From Mycolicibacterium agri (GTDB lineage Bacteria > Actinomycetota > Actinomycetes > Mycobacteriales > Mycobacteriaceae): DNA of 64,000 bases. The DNA lies in contig NZ_PDCP01000003.1 of NCBI RefSeq assembly GCF_002553505.1, positions 124,001 to 188,000 of the forward strand, written 5' to 3'. The notes under the pieces were generated by a model. It searched no databases and had not been told where the DNA came from. It worked only from the letters and a program-made list of their open reading frames with translations. Of this stretch, positions 49,904 through 58,929 are shown piece by piece; positions within the stretch are counted from its first letter, which is position 1, and every line of letters starts with the position of its first letter. The position numbers and the translations under genes are program-made.

Positions 49904-50740
49904 ATGGCAGGACGTGTAGAAGGCAAGGTCGCATTCATCACCGGCGCCGCGCGCGGGCAGGGCCGCGCCCACGCCGTGCGGTTGGCCGAAGAAGGCGCCG
50001 ACATCATCGCCGTCGACATCTGTAAGCAGATCGACAGCGTCCGGATTCCGCTGGCCACCCCCGAGGATCTGGCCGAAACAGCCGACTTGGTGAAGGGGCT
50101 TAACCGCCGCATCTACACCGCCGAGGTCGACACCCGCGACTTCGAGGCCCTCAAGGCCGCCGTCGACGCCGGCGTCGAGCAGCTCGGCCGGCTGGACATC
50201 ATCGTCGCCAACGCCGGCATCGGCAACGGCGGTGCGACGCTGGACAAGACCAGCGAGGGCGACTGGACCGACATGATCGACGTCAACCTCGGCGGTGTCT
50301 GGAAGACGGTGAAAGCCGGTGTGCCGCATATCCTTGCTGGTGGCCGCGGCGGGTCGATCATCCTGACCAGTTCGGTCGGGGGCCTGAAGGCCTACCCGCA
50401 CACCGGGCACTACGTCGCCGCCAAACACGGTGTGGTGGGCCTGATGCGGACATTCGCTGTCGAACTCGGCGCGCAGAACATCCGGGTGAACTCGGTGCAC
50501 CCGACCAATGTGAACACCCCGCTGTTCATGAACGAAGGCACCATGAAGCTGTTCCGGCCCGATCTGGAGAACCCGGGTCCCGACGACATGAAGGTCGTCG
50601 CGCAGATGATGCACACGCTGCCGATCGGCTGGGTGGACCCGGAGGACATCGCCAACGCCGTGCTGTTCCTCGCCTCCGACGAGGCCCGTTACATCACCGG
50701 TGTGACCCTTCCGGTCGACGGCGGCAGCTGCCTGAAGTAG
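49904..50740 (+). CDS. Mycofactocin-coupled-type SDR
   Basis: This 278-residue SDR matches the mycofactocin-associated (carveol dehydrogenase-like) subfamily: GKVAFITGAARGQGRAHAVRLA at the N-terminus, cut by an insertion after the second strand (about residues 40-60), then YVAAKHGV and GVTLPVDGG. Such enzymes hold a non-exchangeable NAD that is recycled by the redox cofactor mycofactocin. This supports a mycobacterial host. It probably oxidises the alcohol product of the adjacent P450. Confidence 0.9.
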   Translation: MAGRVEGKVAFITGAARGQGRAHAVRLAEEGADIIAVDICKQIDSVRIPLATPEDLAETADLVKGLNRRIYTAEVDTRDFEALKAAVDAGVEQLGRLDIIVANAGIGNGGATLDKTSEGDWTDMIDVNLGGVWKTVKAGVPHILAGGRGGSIILTSSVGGLKAYPHTGHYVAAKHGVVGLMRTFAVELGAQNIRVNSVHPTNVNTPLFMNEGTMKLFRPDLENPGPDDMKVVAQMMHTLPIGWVDPEDIANAVLFLASDEARYITGVTLPVDGGSCLK

Positions 50741-50749
50741 CGGCGCCCC

Positions 50750-51826
50750 GTGACACTTGCGGAGCTGTCGATCCCGCAGAGCTGGGAGGCGATCACACCT
50801 GAGTGGATGACGACGGCGCTCGGTTCTCACCATCCCGGCGTCGTCGTGGACCGGGTGCGGGTCGCACTTCGCGACGACGGCACCAACCGGCGCGCGCGCC
50901 TGGAGCTGAGCTATGCGGCAGGCTCGGGGCCCGCGACGGTGTTCGCCAAGGCGGTCGACCCGGCGCATGCCGAACTCGTCGCGCTGACCAGTGGCCTGTA
51001 CCACGAGCCTCGACTGTTCGCGTCGGAAGTGCCGCTGCCGCTTGATCATCCGGCGGTGTACGTGGCGCTGATCGACGAGGAGCGCGCCGACTTCCTGATG
51101 ATCATGGAGGACGTCGTCGCCCGCGGCGGCGATCCTCGCGACTCCACCCGGCCGATGACCGTCGACCAAGCGGCCAGCGGGGTCCGCGGTCTTGCCCGGT
51201 TGCACAGCCAGTACTGGGGTGACCGGCTGACACGCCATCCCGCACTCGGCTGGGTGGAACCGTTCGTCGCCTTCGACGGGCTTCAGTACGCGCCGTTGGA
51301 CATCGCTCGCGAGCGGTTGGGCGACGCAGTGCCCGCCGAAATCCCCGCGTTGAGCGGCGAGGAGTTGTTCGTCGACATCTGGGCCCGCTACATCGCGACG
51401 CTGACCGGACCGTCGTCGCCCCAGACGCTGCTGCACGGCGATCCGCACATCGGCAACACCTATGTGCTGCCCGACGACGAAGCCGGCTTCCTGGACTGGC
51501 AGATGGTGCGCCGCGGCAACTTCTCGCTCGATCTCGGCTACTTCCTTCAGGGCGCACTGACCATCGAGCAGAGGCGTCGCAGCGAGCGGGAGTTGCTCGA
51601 GGAATACCGCGACGCGCTGACGCTGCCCGCCGAGGAGATGCCCAGCGCCGCGGAAATGCTGCTGCGATACCGCGCGTCCGTCGCCCACGGGCTGGCGATC
51701 TGGATGGCGACGCTGTCGGGCGGCGACGCATGGCAGCGTCCGGAGATCTGCCTGGCCCTGGTGCAGCGCTACGCGCAGGCCTTCGTCGACCTCGACACCC
51801 GTGCAGCGATCGACGCCATCGCCTAG
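50750..51826 (+). CDS. APH-fold kinase-like protein
   Basis: This 358-residue phosphotransferase-fold protein has the catalytic loop LLHGDPHIGNTYV and metal motif FLDWQMVR, both intact apart from Gln after the Trp. It lies nine bases after the SDR stop with a GTG start. A second APH-type gene at 28875 is paired with an ACAD10/11-like dehydrogenase, but this one is between two SDRs. It may phosphorylate a hydroxylated pathway intermediate. Antibiotic resistance is unlikely given the context. Confidence 0.88.
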   Translation: MTLAELSIPQSWEAITPEWMTTALGSHHPGVVVDRVRVALRDDGTNRRARLELSYAAGSGPATVFAKAVDPAHAELVALTSGLYHEPRLFASEVPLPLDHPAVYVALIDEERADFLMIMEDVVARGGDPRDSTRPMTVDQAASGVRGLARLHSQYWGDRLTRHPALGWVEPFVAFDGLQYAPLDIARERLGDAVPAEIPALSGEELFVDIWARYIATLTGPSSPQTLLHGDPHIGNTYVLPDDEAGFLDWQMVRRGNFSLDLGYFLQGALTIEQRRRSERELLEEYRDALTLPAEEMPSAAEMLLRYRASVAHGLAIWMATLSGGDAWQRPEICLALVQRYAQAFVDLDTRAAIDAIA

Positions 51827-51854
51827 TTGCCCGGCCGCGGGATAGTCTCGCGCA

Positions 51855-52700
51855 GTGGAGACATTCGAGGGCCGCGGCGCAGTCATCACCGGCGGGGCGA
51901 GCGGAATCGGTTTCGCGTGCGCCAGGCAGTTCACCCGCCGCGGGGCACACGTCGTGCTTGCCGACATCGATCAGGCAACGCTCGACTCGGCCGTCGAGCA
52001 ACTGCGCGCCGAGGGCGCCGACGCGCACGGGGTCGTCTGCGACGTCACCAAGCTGGACGCCGTCGAGCACCTCGCCGATGAAGCGTTTCGGCGGCTCGGC
52101 GAGGTGAACCTGGTCTTCAACAACGCCGGCATCGCCTATGCGGGGCCGATCGCCGATGTCACCCCCGGCGACTGGCGCTGGGTGATCGACGTCGATCTGT
52201 GGGGTCCGATTCACGGCGTCGAGGCGTTCCTGCCGCGCCTGCGCGAACAGGGCGGCGACCGCCACATCATGTTCACGTCGTCATTCGCCGGGCTGGTCGG
52301 CAACGCCTACCTCGGCCCGTACTCCGTCGCGAAGTTCGGTGTGGTCGCATTGGCCGAAGGCCTGTCGCGCGAGCTGAAAAGCGAGGGCATCGGGGTCTCG
52401 GTGCTCTGCCCGATGATCATCGAAACCAACTTGATCGCCAACTCGCAGCGCATCAGAAGCGGCGACTACGGCGCCCGCAGCGAGCAGACTGAGGAGACCG
52501 CGCAGGATCTGTCGGCGCTGGCGGCACCGACCGACAGCAGTGTGGACGTCGACGCGGTGGCACGGCTTACCGCCGACTCGGTCGTCGCCAACCGGTTGTA
52601 CATCCTTCCGCACCGCGCGGCCCGGGAATCGATCCGGCGGCGCTTCGAGCGCATCGATCGCACCTTCGACGAGCAAGCCGCCGGGGGCTGGAGCCACTGA
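51855..52700 (+). CDS. Short-chain dehydrogenase/reductase
   Basis: This 281-residue classical SDR has GGASGIGFA near residue 11, catalytic TSSFAG and YSVAK, and a longer C-terminal region that lacks the usual DGG ending. Such SDRs often act on bulky, hydrophobic alcohols. It starts at GTG 28 bases after the kinase-like gene and ends 9 bases before a convergent acyltransferase gene. It is the last gene of the P450, SDR and kinase run. Confidence 0.9.
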   Translation: METFEGRGAVITGGASGIGFACARQFTRRGAHVVLADIDQATLDSAVEQLRAEGADAHGVVCDVTKLDAVEHLADEAFRRLGEVNLVFNNAGIAYAGPIADVTPGDWRWVIDVDLWGPIHGVEAFLPRLREQGGDRHIMFTSSFAGLVGNAYLGPYSVAKFGVVALAEGLSRELKSEGIGVSVLCPMIIETNLIANSQRIRSGDYGARSEQTEETAQDLSALAAPTDSSVDVDAVARLTADSVVANRLYILPHRAARESIRRRFERIDRTFDEQAAGGWSH

Positions 52701-52709
52701 GCCTCCGGT

Positions 52710-53525
52710 TCAGCCGAGTATCGGGAAGCGCCGCTTGTCGGCCAACTCGTCGAGCGCGGCCTGCATGACGTGGCGGACATGCGCGTCGACCGCGTCGATG
52801 TCGGGATTGTCGCCGAACTCCTTCACCACGTCGATCGGGTCGAGCACCTGGGTGACGATCTTCGTCGGCAGCGGCACATTCGGCGGGAAGATCATCGAGA
52901 ACCCGAACGGGAACCCGAAGCTGATCGGCAGGATTTCCAGCCGCGCACGCTTCAGGCCCAGCCGTCGGGCGATCGAGTCGCCGCGGATCAGATACAGCTG
53001 GTTCTGCTGCGCGCCGATCGACACCATCGGCACGATCGGCACACGGGATTCGATGGCCGTCCGAACGTATCCGGTGCGGCCGGCGAAGTCGATCGTGTTC
53101 TCCTGCAACGTCGAACGGTACGAGTCGTAGTCTCCGCCGGGAAACACCAACACGAGTGCACCGGTGTGCAACGCCTTCGCCGCGTTGTCCCGGCTGGCTT
53201 CGATGACCCCGACGCGATGCAGCCAGTCGTTCATCGGCCCGATGAACAGCCCGTAGTGGGCGAGGGTGTACAGCGGACGGTCGTAGCCGAATTGGTTGTA
53301 GAACGCCGGCGCGAAGATCAGCACGTCGGGCGTGAACATCCCGCCCGAATGGTTGGACACCAGCAGCGCGCCGCCCTGGCGGGGGATCGCGTCGAGGCCG
53401 CGCACCTCGGCCCGGAAGTACCGCCTGATCGCGGGGCCGACCCACGTGTTGACGCGTTCGGTGAAGGCCGGGTCCCATTTGGTGGCCGGGTCCGTGCCGA
53501 TGTCGTCGACGCCGTTGTCGCCCAT
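52710..53525 (-). CDS. Lysophospholipid acyltransferase-family protein (PlsC-like)
   Basis: This 271-residue member of the glycerophospholipid acyltransferase superfamily contains the NHSGGMFTPD block that holds the catalytic His, and FPGGDYDSYR, equivalent to the FPEG substrate motif. The gap between His and Asp is longer than the classical HX4D, as in the DGAT-like branch common in mycobacteria. One short hydrophobic region may dip into the membrane. It is convergent with the SDR gene and separate from the catabolic operons; a lipid-remodelling role is likely. Confidence 0.88.
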   Translation of the reverse strand: MGDNGVDDIGTDPATKWDPAFTERVNTWVGPAIRRYFRAEVRGLDAIPRQGGALLVSNHSGGMFTPDVLIFAPAFYNQFGYDRPLYTLAHYGLFIGPMNDWLHRVGVIEASRDNAAKALHTGALVLVFPGGDYDSYRSTLQENTIDFAGRTGYVRTAIESRVPIVPMVSIGAQQNQLYLIRGDSIARRLGLKRARLEILPISFGFPFGFSMIFPPNVPLPTKIVTQVLDPIDVVKEFGDNPDIDAVDAHVRHVMQAALDELADKRRFPILG

Positions 53526-53594
53526 GTGTTTCCTTCGTCCGCGCTGGGATGCCCATACCCACAGCGGGCGTCGGCCACACCCCGAGCGACGAGT

Positions 53595-54410
53595 TCAGCG
53601 CTCGTGGCCGGGGCCCAACTGGTAGTCACCGGTGCGCGGGTTGTGGTACCACCCGTCTGCCGCCTGCGTTCCGCCGTCGACGTGGATGGTCTGCCCGGTG
53701 ATGTAACTGGACATGTCGGAGGCGAGAAACACCGCCGCGCCCGCCATTTCGTCGACGTGCCCGACGCGGCGCATGGGGATCATGCGGCTGGCCGTGGCGA
53801 GCACGCCGTCCTGCGCGATCCGCGTCAGCCCTTCGGTCACTGTCAGGTCCGGCGCCAGCGCGTTCACCCGGATGCCGTGGGTGGCCAGTTCGAGGGCGGC
53901 CGTCTTGGTGTAGTTGATGACGCCGGCCTTGGCGGCCGCGTACGCCGCGTAACCGGGCGCCCCTCGCCATCCTTCGATCGATGTCACGTTGATGATGCTG
54001 CCGGGCAGTTCGGCCTCGACGAGGCACCGGGCCACCCGCTGCGTGCACAACAGCACATGGCGCAGGTTCGATCGGTACAGGGCGTCCCATCCGTTCTCGG
54101 TGGTCTCCAGCAGTGGTGAGGCGAACGTCCCGCCTGCGTTGTTGACCAGAATACTCACGGGGCCAAGCTCATTGGCTGTCTGCTCCAGCGCGGTGTCGAC
54201 CTGGGTGCTGTCGCGGACGTCGGTGACGATGCCCAGAGCGCCGACGGCGTCGGCGGCCGCCGCGCAGGTGTTCGGGTTGCGTTCCCAGATGGCGACTCTG
54301 GCGCCGAATGCGGTCAGTCCTTGCGCGATGCCGCGCCCGATGCCCTCTCCCCCGCCGGTGACGACGGCGACGCGCCCGGTCAGCAGGATGTTCGACGGAT
54401 CGATGGCCAT
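53595..54410 (-). CDS. Short-chain dehydrogenase/reductase
   Basis: This 271-residue classical SDR has TGGGEGIGRG near residue 18, NNAGG, catalytic YAAAK and the C-terminal GQTIHVDGGTQ. It lies five bases downstream of the fused CoA-transferase gene and is the last gene of a minus-strand operon that begins at the P450/ferredoxin locus. It probably oxidises a hydroxyacyl intermediate generated by the hydratase at 56839. Length and motifs are typical. Confidence 0.92.
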   Translation of the reverse strand: MAIDPSNILLTGRVAVVTGGGEGIGRGIAQGLTAFGARVAIWERNPNTCAAAADAVGALGIVTDVRDSTQVDTALEQTANELGPVSILVNNAGGTFASPLLETTENGWDALYRSNLRHVLLCTQRVARCLVEAELPGSIINVTSIEGWRGAPGYAAYAAAKAGVINYTKTAALELATHGIRVNALAPDLTVTEGLTRIAQDGVLATASRMIPMRRVGHVDEMAGAAVFLASDMSSYITGQTIHVDGGTQAADGWYHNPRTGDYQLGPGHER

Positions 54411-54415
54411 GTGCG

Positions 54416-56839
54416 TTACCCCGTCTTGGTGGTGCGGATGCCAAGGCCTGCGGGTGCGGTGCCGATGATGCCGTGATCTTCGAGTTCGGCGATCTCCTCA
54501 TCGCTCAGCCCGAGGCCGGACAGCACCTCGCGGTTGTGCTGGCCGAGCAGCGGCGCGGGTGCGCGGTGGTGGCGCCGCGGCCCCGAGGAGATTCGCATCG
54601 GGAGCGTGCTGTGACGAGCGGTCGGGTTGACGGGGTGGTCGACGTGTTCGTAGAAGCCGCGGTGCACGAGTTGCGGAAGGTCGCCGACGCGGTGCGGCTG
54701 CATCACCTTTGCGACGGGCACGCCTGCGGCCCAGAGGGTCTCGACGATCTCGTCGCCTGTTCGTGTCGCGCACCATCGGCTGAGGTGTTCGTCGATCTCG
54801 TCGTGGCGGCGGCGTCGTCCCGCGACGTCGGACAGCTCGTCGTCGGCCCAGGACGGGTCACCGAGGGCCGCCACCAGGCCGGCCCACTGCTCGTCGGTGG
54901 TCACCGCGATCGCCACCCAGTCGTCGGGCCTGCTGAACTCGTCGAGTTGGCTGGTGCGGTAGAGGTTTTGCGGTGCGGCGGCGGGTCCGCGGTTGCCGTC
55001 GCGCTGCAGCAGGTTGCCGTACGCGGAGTATTCGATGATCTGCTCGGCGGCGACGTTGACCGCGGCGTCCACCATCGCGGCCTCGATCCGCACGCCTTCC
55101 CCGGTGCGGCGCCGATGCGCCAGCGCCAGCAACAGTGCGTTGAGGCCGTGCACACCGGCGTTGGGGTCGCCAACCGCGTACGGTTCGACGGGGTTCTGGT
55201 CGGGATACCCGGTGAGCCAGGTGATTCCGGAGGCATCCTCGATGACGTATGCGAACGCGGGCTTGTCGCGCCACGGGCCGTCCAGCCCGAAGCCCGGCAT
55301 GCGCATCATGATCGCGTCGGGCCGCAGCCGGTGCACGGCCTCGAAGTCGAGCCCGATCTGGTCGAGAACCCTTGGTGTGTAGTTCTCGACAATGACGTCG
55401 CAGGTCTTCACCAGCCGCCTCAGCAGCTCGACGCCGCGCTCGGAGCGGATGTCGAGCGTCACGCTCTTCTTGTTGGTGTTGAGCCCGGAGAAGATCGGCG
55501 AACGCTCCCACCATTGCTCCTCGGTGGTCGGCACGCCCGCGATCAGCCGGGTGCCGTCGGGCCGCGCCGCGGACTCGACGTGGATGACTTCGGCGCCGAG
55601 TTGGGCGAGCACGTGGGTGCACGACGGCCCGGCCCAGAAGCTCGTCATGTCCAGCACGCGCAATCCCTCGATCCCCAGCCCCGCCCCTTCCTGCGCCGAA
55701 ACCGACATTTGGGCGGAAAAATCGCCCTTTTTCACGCCCAAATGTCCGTTTGGGCGATACAGGTTGGTGTGTTGGCCGAGGCGGGGAGCCGGTTGCGGGG
55801 CCCGCAGCAGCGACGGAGTGGTGCGGTACGGCGGGCCGGGCTGGGTGAACCGGTCGCGTGGGTTCTCGACGAAACTGCCCCGCGCGGCGAACTGGTCGAA
55901 CGATGTGACGTTGGCGCCGTTGCCGACGGGCGCGTTCGGAATGCGGAACGCGGTGGACAGCTCCAGGATGTCGTCGACGCGGTTCTCCCGCACCCAGCGG
56001 TAGATGTCGTCGGCGTGAATGTTGGCCTGTTCGGTGATGGACAGGTCCGACTGCTCGTCGATCCAGTCGTCGTGGCCCGTCATCGCACACAGGTCGAACC
56101 ACTGCTGCGCGGTGCCGCAGCCCAGCGCCACCAAGCCGTCGGCCGCGGTGGCGACGCCGGGAACGGTCAGCCTGCGCTGGTCGCGGAACGGCCGACCGAG
56201 CGCGTCGTGGAATGACACGGAATAGTAAGTCAGACACAGGATTTGCGCTTCGAGCATTGAGACGTCGACCAGACCGGGCGACGACGCGAGAGTGCCCGCG
56301 GCGGCGAACGCGCCCGCCAGCCACTCCCCGATCTGGCCCGCCACATGCACCGGCGGGCGGTCCTGGGCGCCGCGGCCGAGGCCGATGACGCCGCCCGACC
56401 ACGCCTGGGTGGTGAATTCCGTCGCGGGCTTGTCCGACCACGGGCCGTCGAGGCCGAACGGCGTGATCGCCGTGACCGTCAGGTGGGGATGAGCCGAGGC
56501 TATTGCGGCCGGGGCGAACTCGTCACGCCCGACGACGGCCGACCCTCGCGACCACACCACCGCGTCCGCGCCCGCCAGCATGTCCCGCAGTAGGTCGGTG
56601 TCCTCGGCGCGGTCCGGGTCGACGACGACGCTGTGCTTGGAGCAGGCCAGGAAGCTGAACAGTGCGCTGTCGCCGTCGGCGATGCCGGCGCCCGACGCCG
56701 ACCAGCGTCGCAGCGAATCACCTTCGGGCGATTCGACTTTGATGACGTGCGCGCCGCCGTCGGCGAGAAGCTTCGTGCAGTAGCCGCCGGCGATGCCGCT
56801 CGACAGGTCGACGACGGTGAATCCGTCCAGCGCCGCCAC
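54416..56839 (-). CDS. Fused double class III CoA-transferase
   Basis: This 807-residue protein consists of two CaiB/BaiF domains in tandem (about 1-360 and 388-800). The N-terminal half has Glu where the catalytic Asp should be (GQIGEWLAG). The C-terminal half has the normal Asp (AVGDPNAG). This mirrors the two separate subunits at 21864 and 23035. The linker (about residues 362-385) is encoded by a long palindrome. The protein is presumably a single-chain equivalent of heteromeric transferases such as BbsEF, activating a carboxylic acid for the hydratase and SDR next door. Confidence 0.92.
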   Translation of the reverse strand: MAALDGFTVVDLSSGIAGGYCTKLLADGGAHVIKVESPEGDSLRRWSASGAGIADGDSALFSFLACSKHSVVVDPDRAEDTDLLRDMLAGADAVVWSRGSAVVGRDEFAPAAIASAHPHLTVTAITPFGLDGPWSDKPATEFTTQAWSGGVIGLGRGAQDRPPVHVAGQIGEWLAGAFAAAGTLASSPGLVDVSMLEAQILCLTYYSVSFHDALGRPFRDQRRLTVPGVATAADGLVALGCGTAQQWFDLCAMTGHDDWIDEQSDLSITEQANIHADDIYRWVRENRVDDILELSTAFRIPNAPVGNGANVTSFDQFAARGSFVENPRDRFTQPGPPYRTTPSLLRAPQPAPRLGQHTNLYRPNGHLGVKKGDFSAQMSVSAQEGAGLGIEGLRVLDMTSFWAGPSCTHVLAQLGAEVIHVESAARPDGTRLIAGVPTTEEQWWERSPIFSGLNTNKKSVTLDIRSERGVELLRRLVKTCDVIVENYTPRVLDQIGLDFEAVHRLRPDAIMMRMPGFGLDGPWRDKPAFAYVIEDASGITWLTGYPDQNPVEPYAVGDPNAGVHGLNALLLALAHRRRTGEGVRIEAAMVDAAVNVAAEQIIEYSAYGNLLQRDGNRGPAAAPQNLYRTSQLDEFSRPDDWVAIAVTTDEQWAGLVAALGDPSWADDELSDVAGRRRRHDEIDEHLSRWCATRTGDEIVETLWAAGVPVAKVMQPHRVGDLPQLVHRGFYEHVDHPVNPTARHSTLPMRISSGPRRHHRAPAPLLGQHNREVLSGLGLSDEEIAELEDHGIIGTAPAGLGIRTTKTG
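55705..55745. repeat. Hairpin within the CoA-transferase fusion linker
   Basis: ACATTTGGGCG (55705-55715) and CGCCCAAATGT (55735-55745) are perfect 11-bp inverted repeats. The stem extends by GAAAAA and TTTTTC with one bulged base. The structure resembles an intergenic hairpin or terminator, yet it lies in frame between the two domains and encodes the linker. Confidence 0.8.
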
Positions 56840-57786
56840 TACGGCTGCTCCTTGCGGTTCTTCTTGCTCAACCGGAACTCCGGAGGAAACTTCGCGTCGT
56901 TCTCGTTCACGGCGTCGGCGAGGCCCGCGTCGATCGCATCGCCGAGCATGAAGTCGTCCGCGTCGGGGCGAGCGGCACCGCCCATCGATTCGAACGCCGC
57001 CGACAGCAGACTGCCCAGATACTCGCCCTGGAACTGCTTGACGACCTCGAAGAACATCTTCTGCTGAAAGATGCTGTCCACGGGGCGGTTACGCGCGCAC
57101 GCCAGCGCGTACTTCGATACCTCGGCCTCGAGTTGGTGCCGCGGCACCACCTTGTTGACGAAGTGGCAGGCCCGCATCTCCTCGGCGGTGAACGGTCGCC
57201 CGGTGAACACCATCTCCTGGAACGGGCGCAGCCCCATTGTCAGCACCCAGGTCCACATCCGCGGTCCCCAGCCGAAGTAGCGGAACGACGGATGGCCGAA
57301 CAGTGCGTCGTCGGAGGAGATCACCAGGTCGGCGTCGGCGCACTGGTAGAAGTGCCAGCCGTAGCAGTAGCCCTTGGCCTCGACGATGCTGATCTTCTTG
57401 AGCTCCTGCAGCGCCCGGTTGCCCGCGGCCACGTTGGCGTACCACTGCCCCATCGTCGCGCCGTGCCGAAACGACTCCTTCGGCGGATAGGTGACATCGG
57501 CGCCCTCGAGCCGCAATTCGGCCAGCCGTTCCTCGTCGGAGGACGCCATGAAGTCCGGCAGGTCGGCCCCGCTGCCGAGATTGTCTCCGACACCGCGGAT
57601 CACGACGACTTTCACGTCGTCGTCGACGGTGGCTGCGCGCAGCAGATCCGCGTATCGCAGCCGCGCCTCGGCCGTCGGCGCGTTCAGCCGCTCGGGCCGG
57701 TTGAATGTGATGGTCGCGATCTTGGTCGCCGGATCCTTCTCGTAGAGGACGATCTGTTCGGCCGGCGGCCGCGCATCTGACGCCAT
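56839..57786 (-). CDS. Enoyl-CoA hydratase/isomerase family protein (long form)
   Basis: This 315-residue crotonase-fold protein is about 50 residues longer than usual, with extra length in the central loop around FRHGATMGQWYANVAAGNRA. The Glu164-equivalent is present (FQEMVFTGR). The Glu144 site reads GHPSFRYFG and is not acidic. Its substrate pocket is therefore probably adapted, and it may be a hydrolase or lyase instead of a hydratase. The start ATG is nine bases after the M24-like stop. Its stop shares a base with the fused CoA-transferase start. Confidence 0.88.
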   Translation of the reverse strand: MASDARPPAEQIVLYEKDPATKIATITFNRPERLNAPTAEARLRYADLLRAATVDDDVKVVVIRGVGDNLGSGADLPDFMASSDEERLAELRLEGADVTYPPKESFRHGATMGQWYANVAAGNRALQELKKISIVEAKGYCYGWHFYQCADADLVISSDDALFGHPSFRYFGWGPRMWTWVLTMGLRPFQEMVFTGRPFTAEEMRACHFVNKVVPRHQLEAEVSKYALACARNRPVDSIFQQKMFFEVVKQFQGEYLGSLLSAAFESMGGAARPDADDFMLGDAIDAGLADAVNENDAKFPPEFRLSKKNRKEQP

Positions 57787-57795
57787 CTGCCCGGC

Positions 57796-58929
57796 TCAGG
57801 CCGTCGCCGATACGGCGCCGTACGTCGGGCTGGACGTGAGCACCTCGGCCCCGTCGTCACCGATCAGGATGGCGTCCCTGCTGAACACCGCGCCGACGCC
57901 GGGTTCCCACACGTAGCCGGTGACCGCGAGCACCATGCCGGGCTCCAGCTTCTCGTCGCCGCACGTCGCCGGCAGGTCGGCGGAGATGACGGGCGGGTCG
58001 AAGCCGAGGCCCAGGCCGTGCGCAACGGGCGTGGCGGGCAACGGCTCGCCTGCGGTTTCGTAGGCGTCCAGCAGTGCAGTCGCGGCGGCGCCGGGTCGGC
58101 ATGCGGCGATCAGCTTGTCCCACAGGGCTTCCGACCGCCGATACAGCGCGTCGGCGCCTGCCACGTCGCCGACCGGCCAGGTCCTGCCGACCTCGCCGAC
58201 GTAGCCGTCGGCCAGGGCGCCTGCAGAGAACGCGACCAGGTCGCCTTCAGCCACGCGGCCGTCGATCGCGCCTCGGCGCCACGAGTGGTCCTTGGGCGTG
58301 ATCCAGGCGCCGTCCTGGGTCGCGGGTGTGGTGACACCGCCCGCGGCCATCGCCTCCAGCATCGCGCCGGTGAGCGTCTGCTCGGTGACACCGGCCGCCA
58401 GTTCGGCGCGGGCCGCATCCAGTGCGCGTTCGGCGACGCCCAGCGCCCCGCGCAGCACGGCGATCTCGTCGACCGTCTTGATCCGCCGGGCCGCCCGTAG
58501 CGCCGGTTCGGCGTCCACGATCTCGGCGTTGGGGAACGCCATCGGCAGCAGTTGCGCGAATGTCGGTGTCAGGGAGTCGGTTCCGACGCGACGGAAGCTC
58601 TCGGCGCCCGGCAGCTTCTTGAGCACGTCGATCAGCGTCATCGGATTCCACGCCAGCCCGTAGAGGTGATCGTGACCGATCTCGTCGGGGATGCCCTCGT
58701 CCCACGTGCTGTTGAGGTGGATCTCACCGGTCGAGCGGATCACTTCGCAGATCGGCCCGAACGGGCGGGTGCCCGCCACCCACAACTGCGGCGCGCCGGT
58801 GACGTAGCGGACGTTGGCCTGCCTGCCGAGCACCAGGATGTCGATGTCGTTGGCGGCCATCTGCGCCAGCGCGCGTTCGCGCCTGCCGCGGCGCAATTCG
58901 GCTGGGTCGGGAAGGATTTCGAGCGCCAT
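57796..58929 (-). CDS. M24-fold (aminopeptidase P/creatinase-like) protein with degenerate metal site
   Basis: This 377-residue protein has a creatinase N-terminal domain (1 to about 135) and a pita-bread C-domain. The two aspartates of the metal centre are replaced: the first strand reads LVAFSAGALADGY and the second GEVGRT. The C-terminal glutamates are altered as well (VLAVTGYV and SRDAILI). The His in AHGLGLG remains. It is thus probably a metal-free enzyme like creatinase or a non-catalytic partner. It overlaps by one base with a related protein that keeps all ligands. Confidence 0.85.
   Translation of the reverse strand: MALEILPDPAELRRGRRERALAQMAANDIDILVLGRQANVRYVTGAPQLWVAGTRPFGPICEVIRSTGEIHLNSTWDEGIPDEIGHDHLYGLAWNPMTLIDVLKKLPGAESFRRVGTDSLTPTFAQLLPMAFPNAEIVDAEPALRAARRIKTVDEIAVLRGALGVAERALDAARAELAAGVTEQTLTGAMLEAMAAGGVTTPATQDGAWITPKDHSWRRGAIDGRVAEGDLVAFSAGALADGYVGEVGRTWPVGDVAGADALYRRSEALWDKLIAACRPGAAATALLDAYETAGEPLPATPVAHGLGLGFDPPVISADLPATCGDEKLEPGMVLAVTGYVWEPGVGAVFSRDAILIGDDGAEVLTSSPTYGAVSATA

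Noticed and set aside
49823..51967. A 714-codon minus-strand open frame opposite the SDR and kinase genes
   Set aside because: Same antisense artefact of high GC; the opposite strand carries motif-complete SDR and APH proteins.
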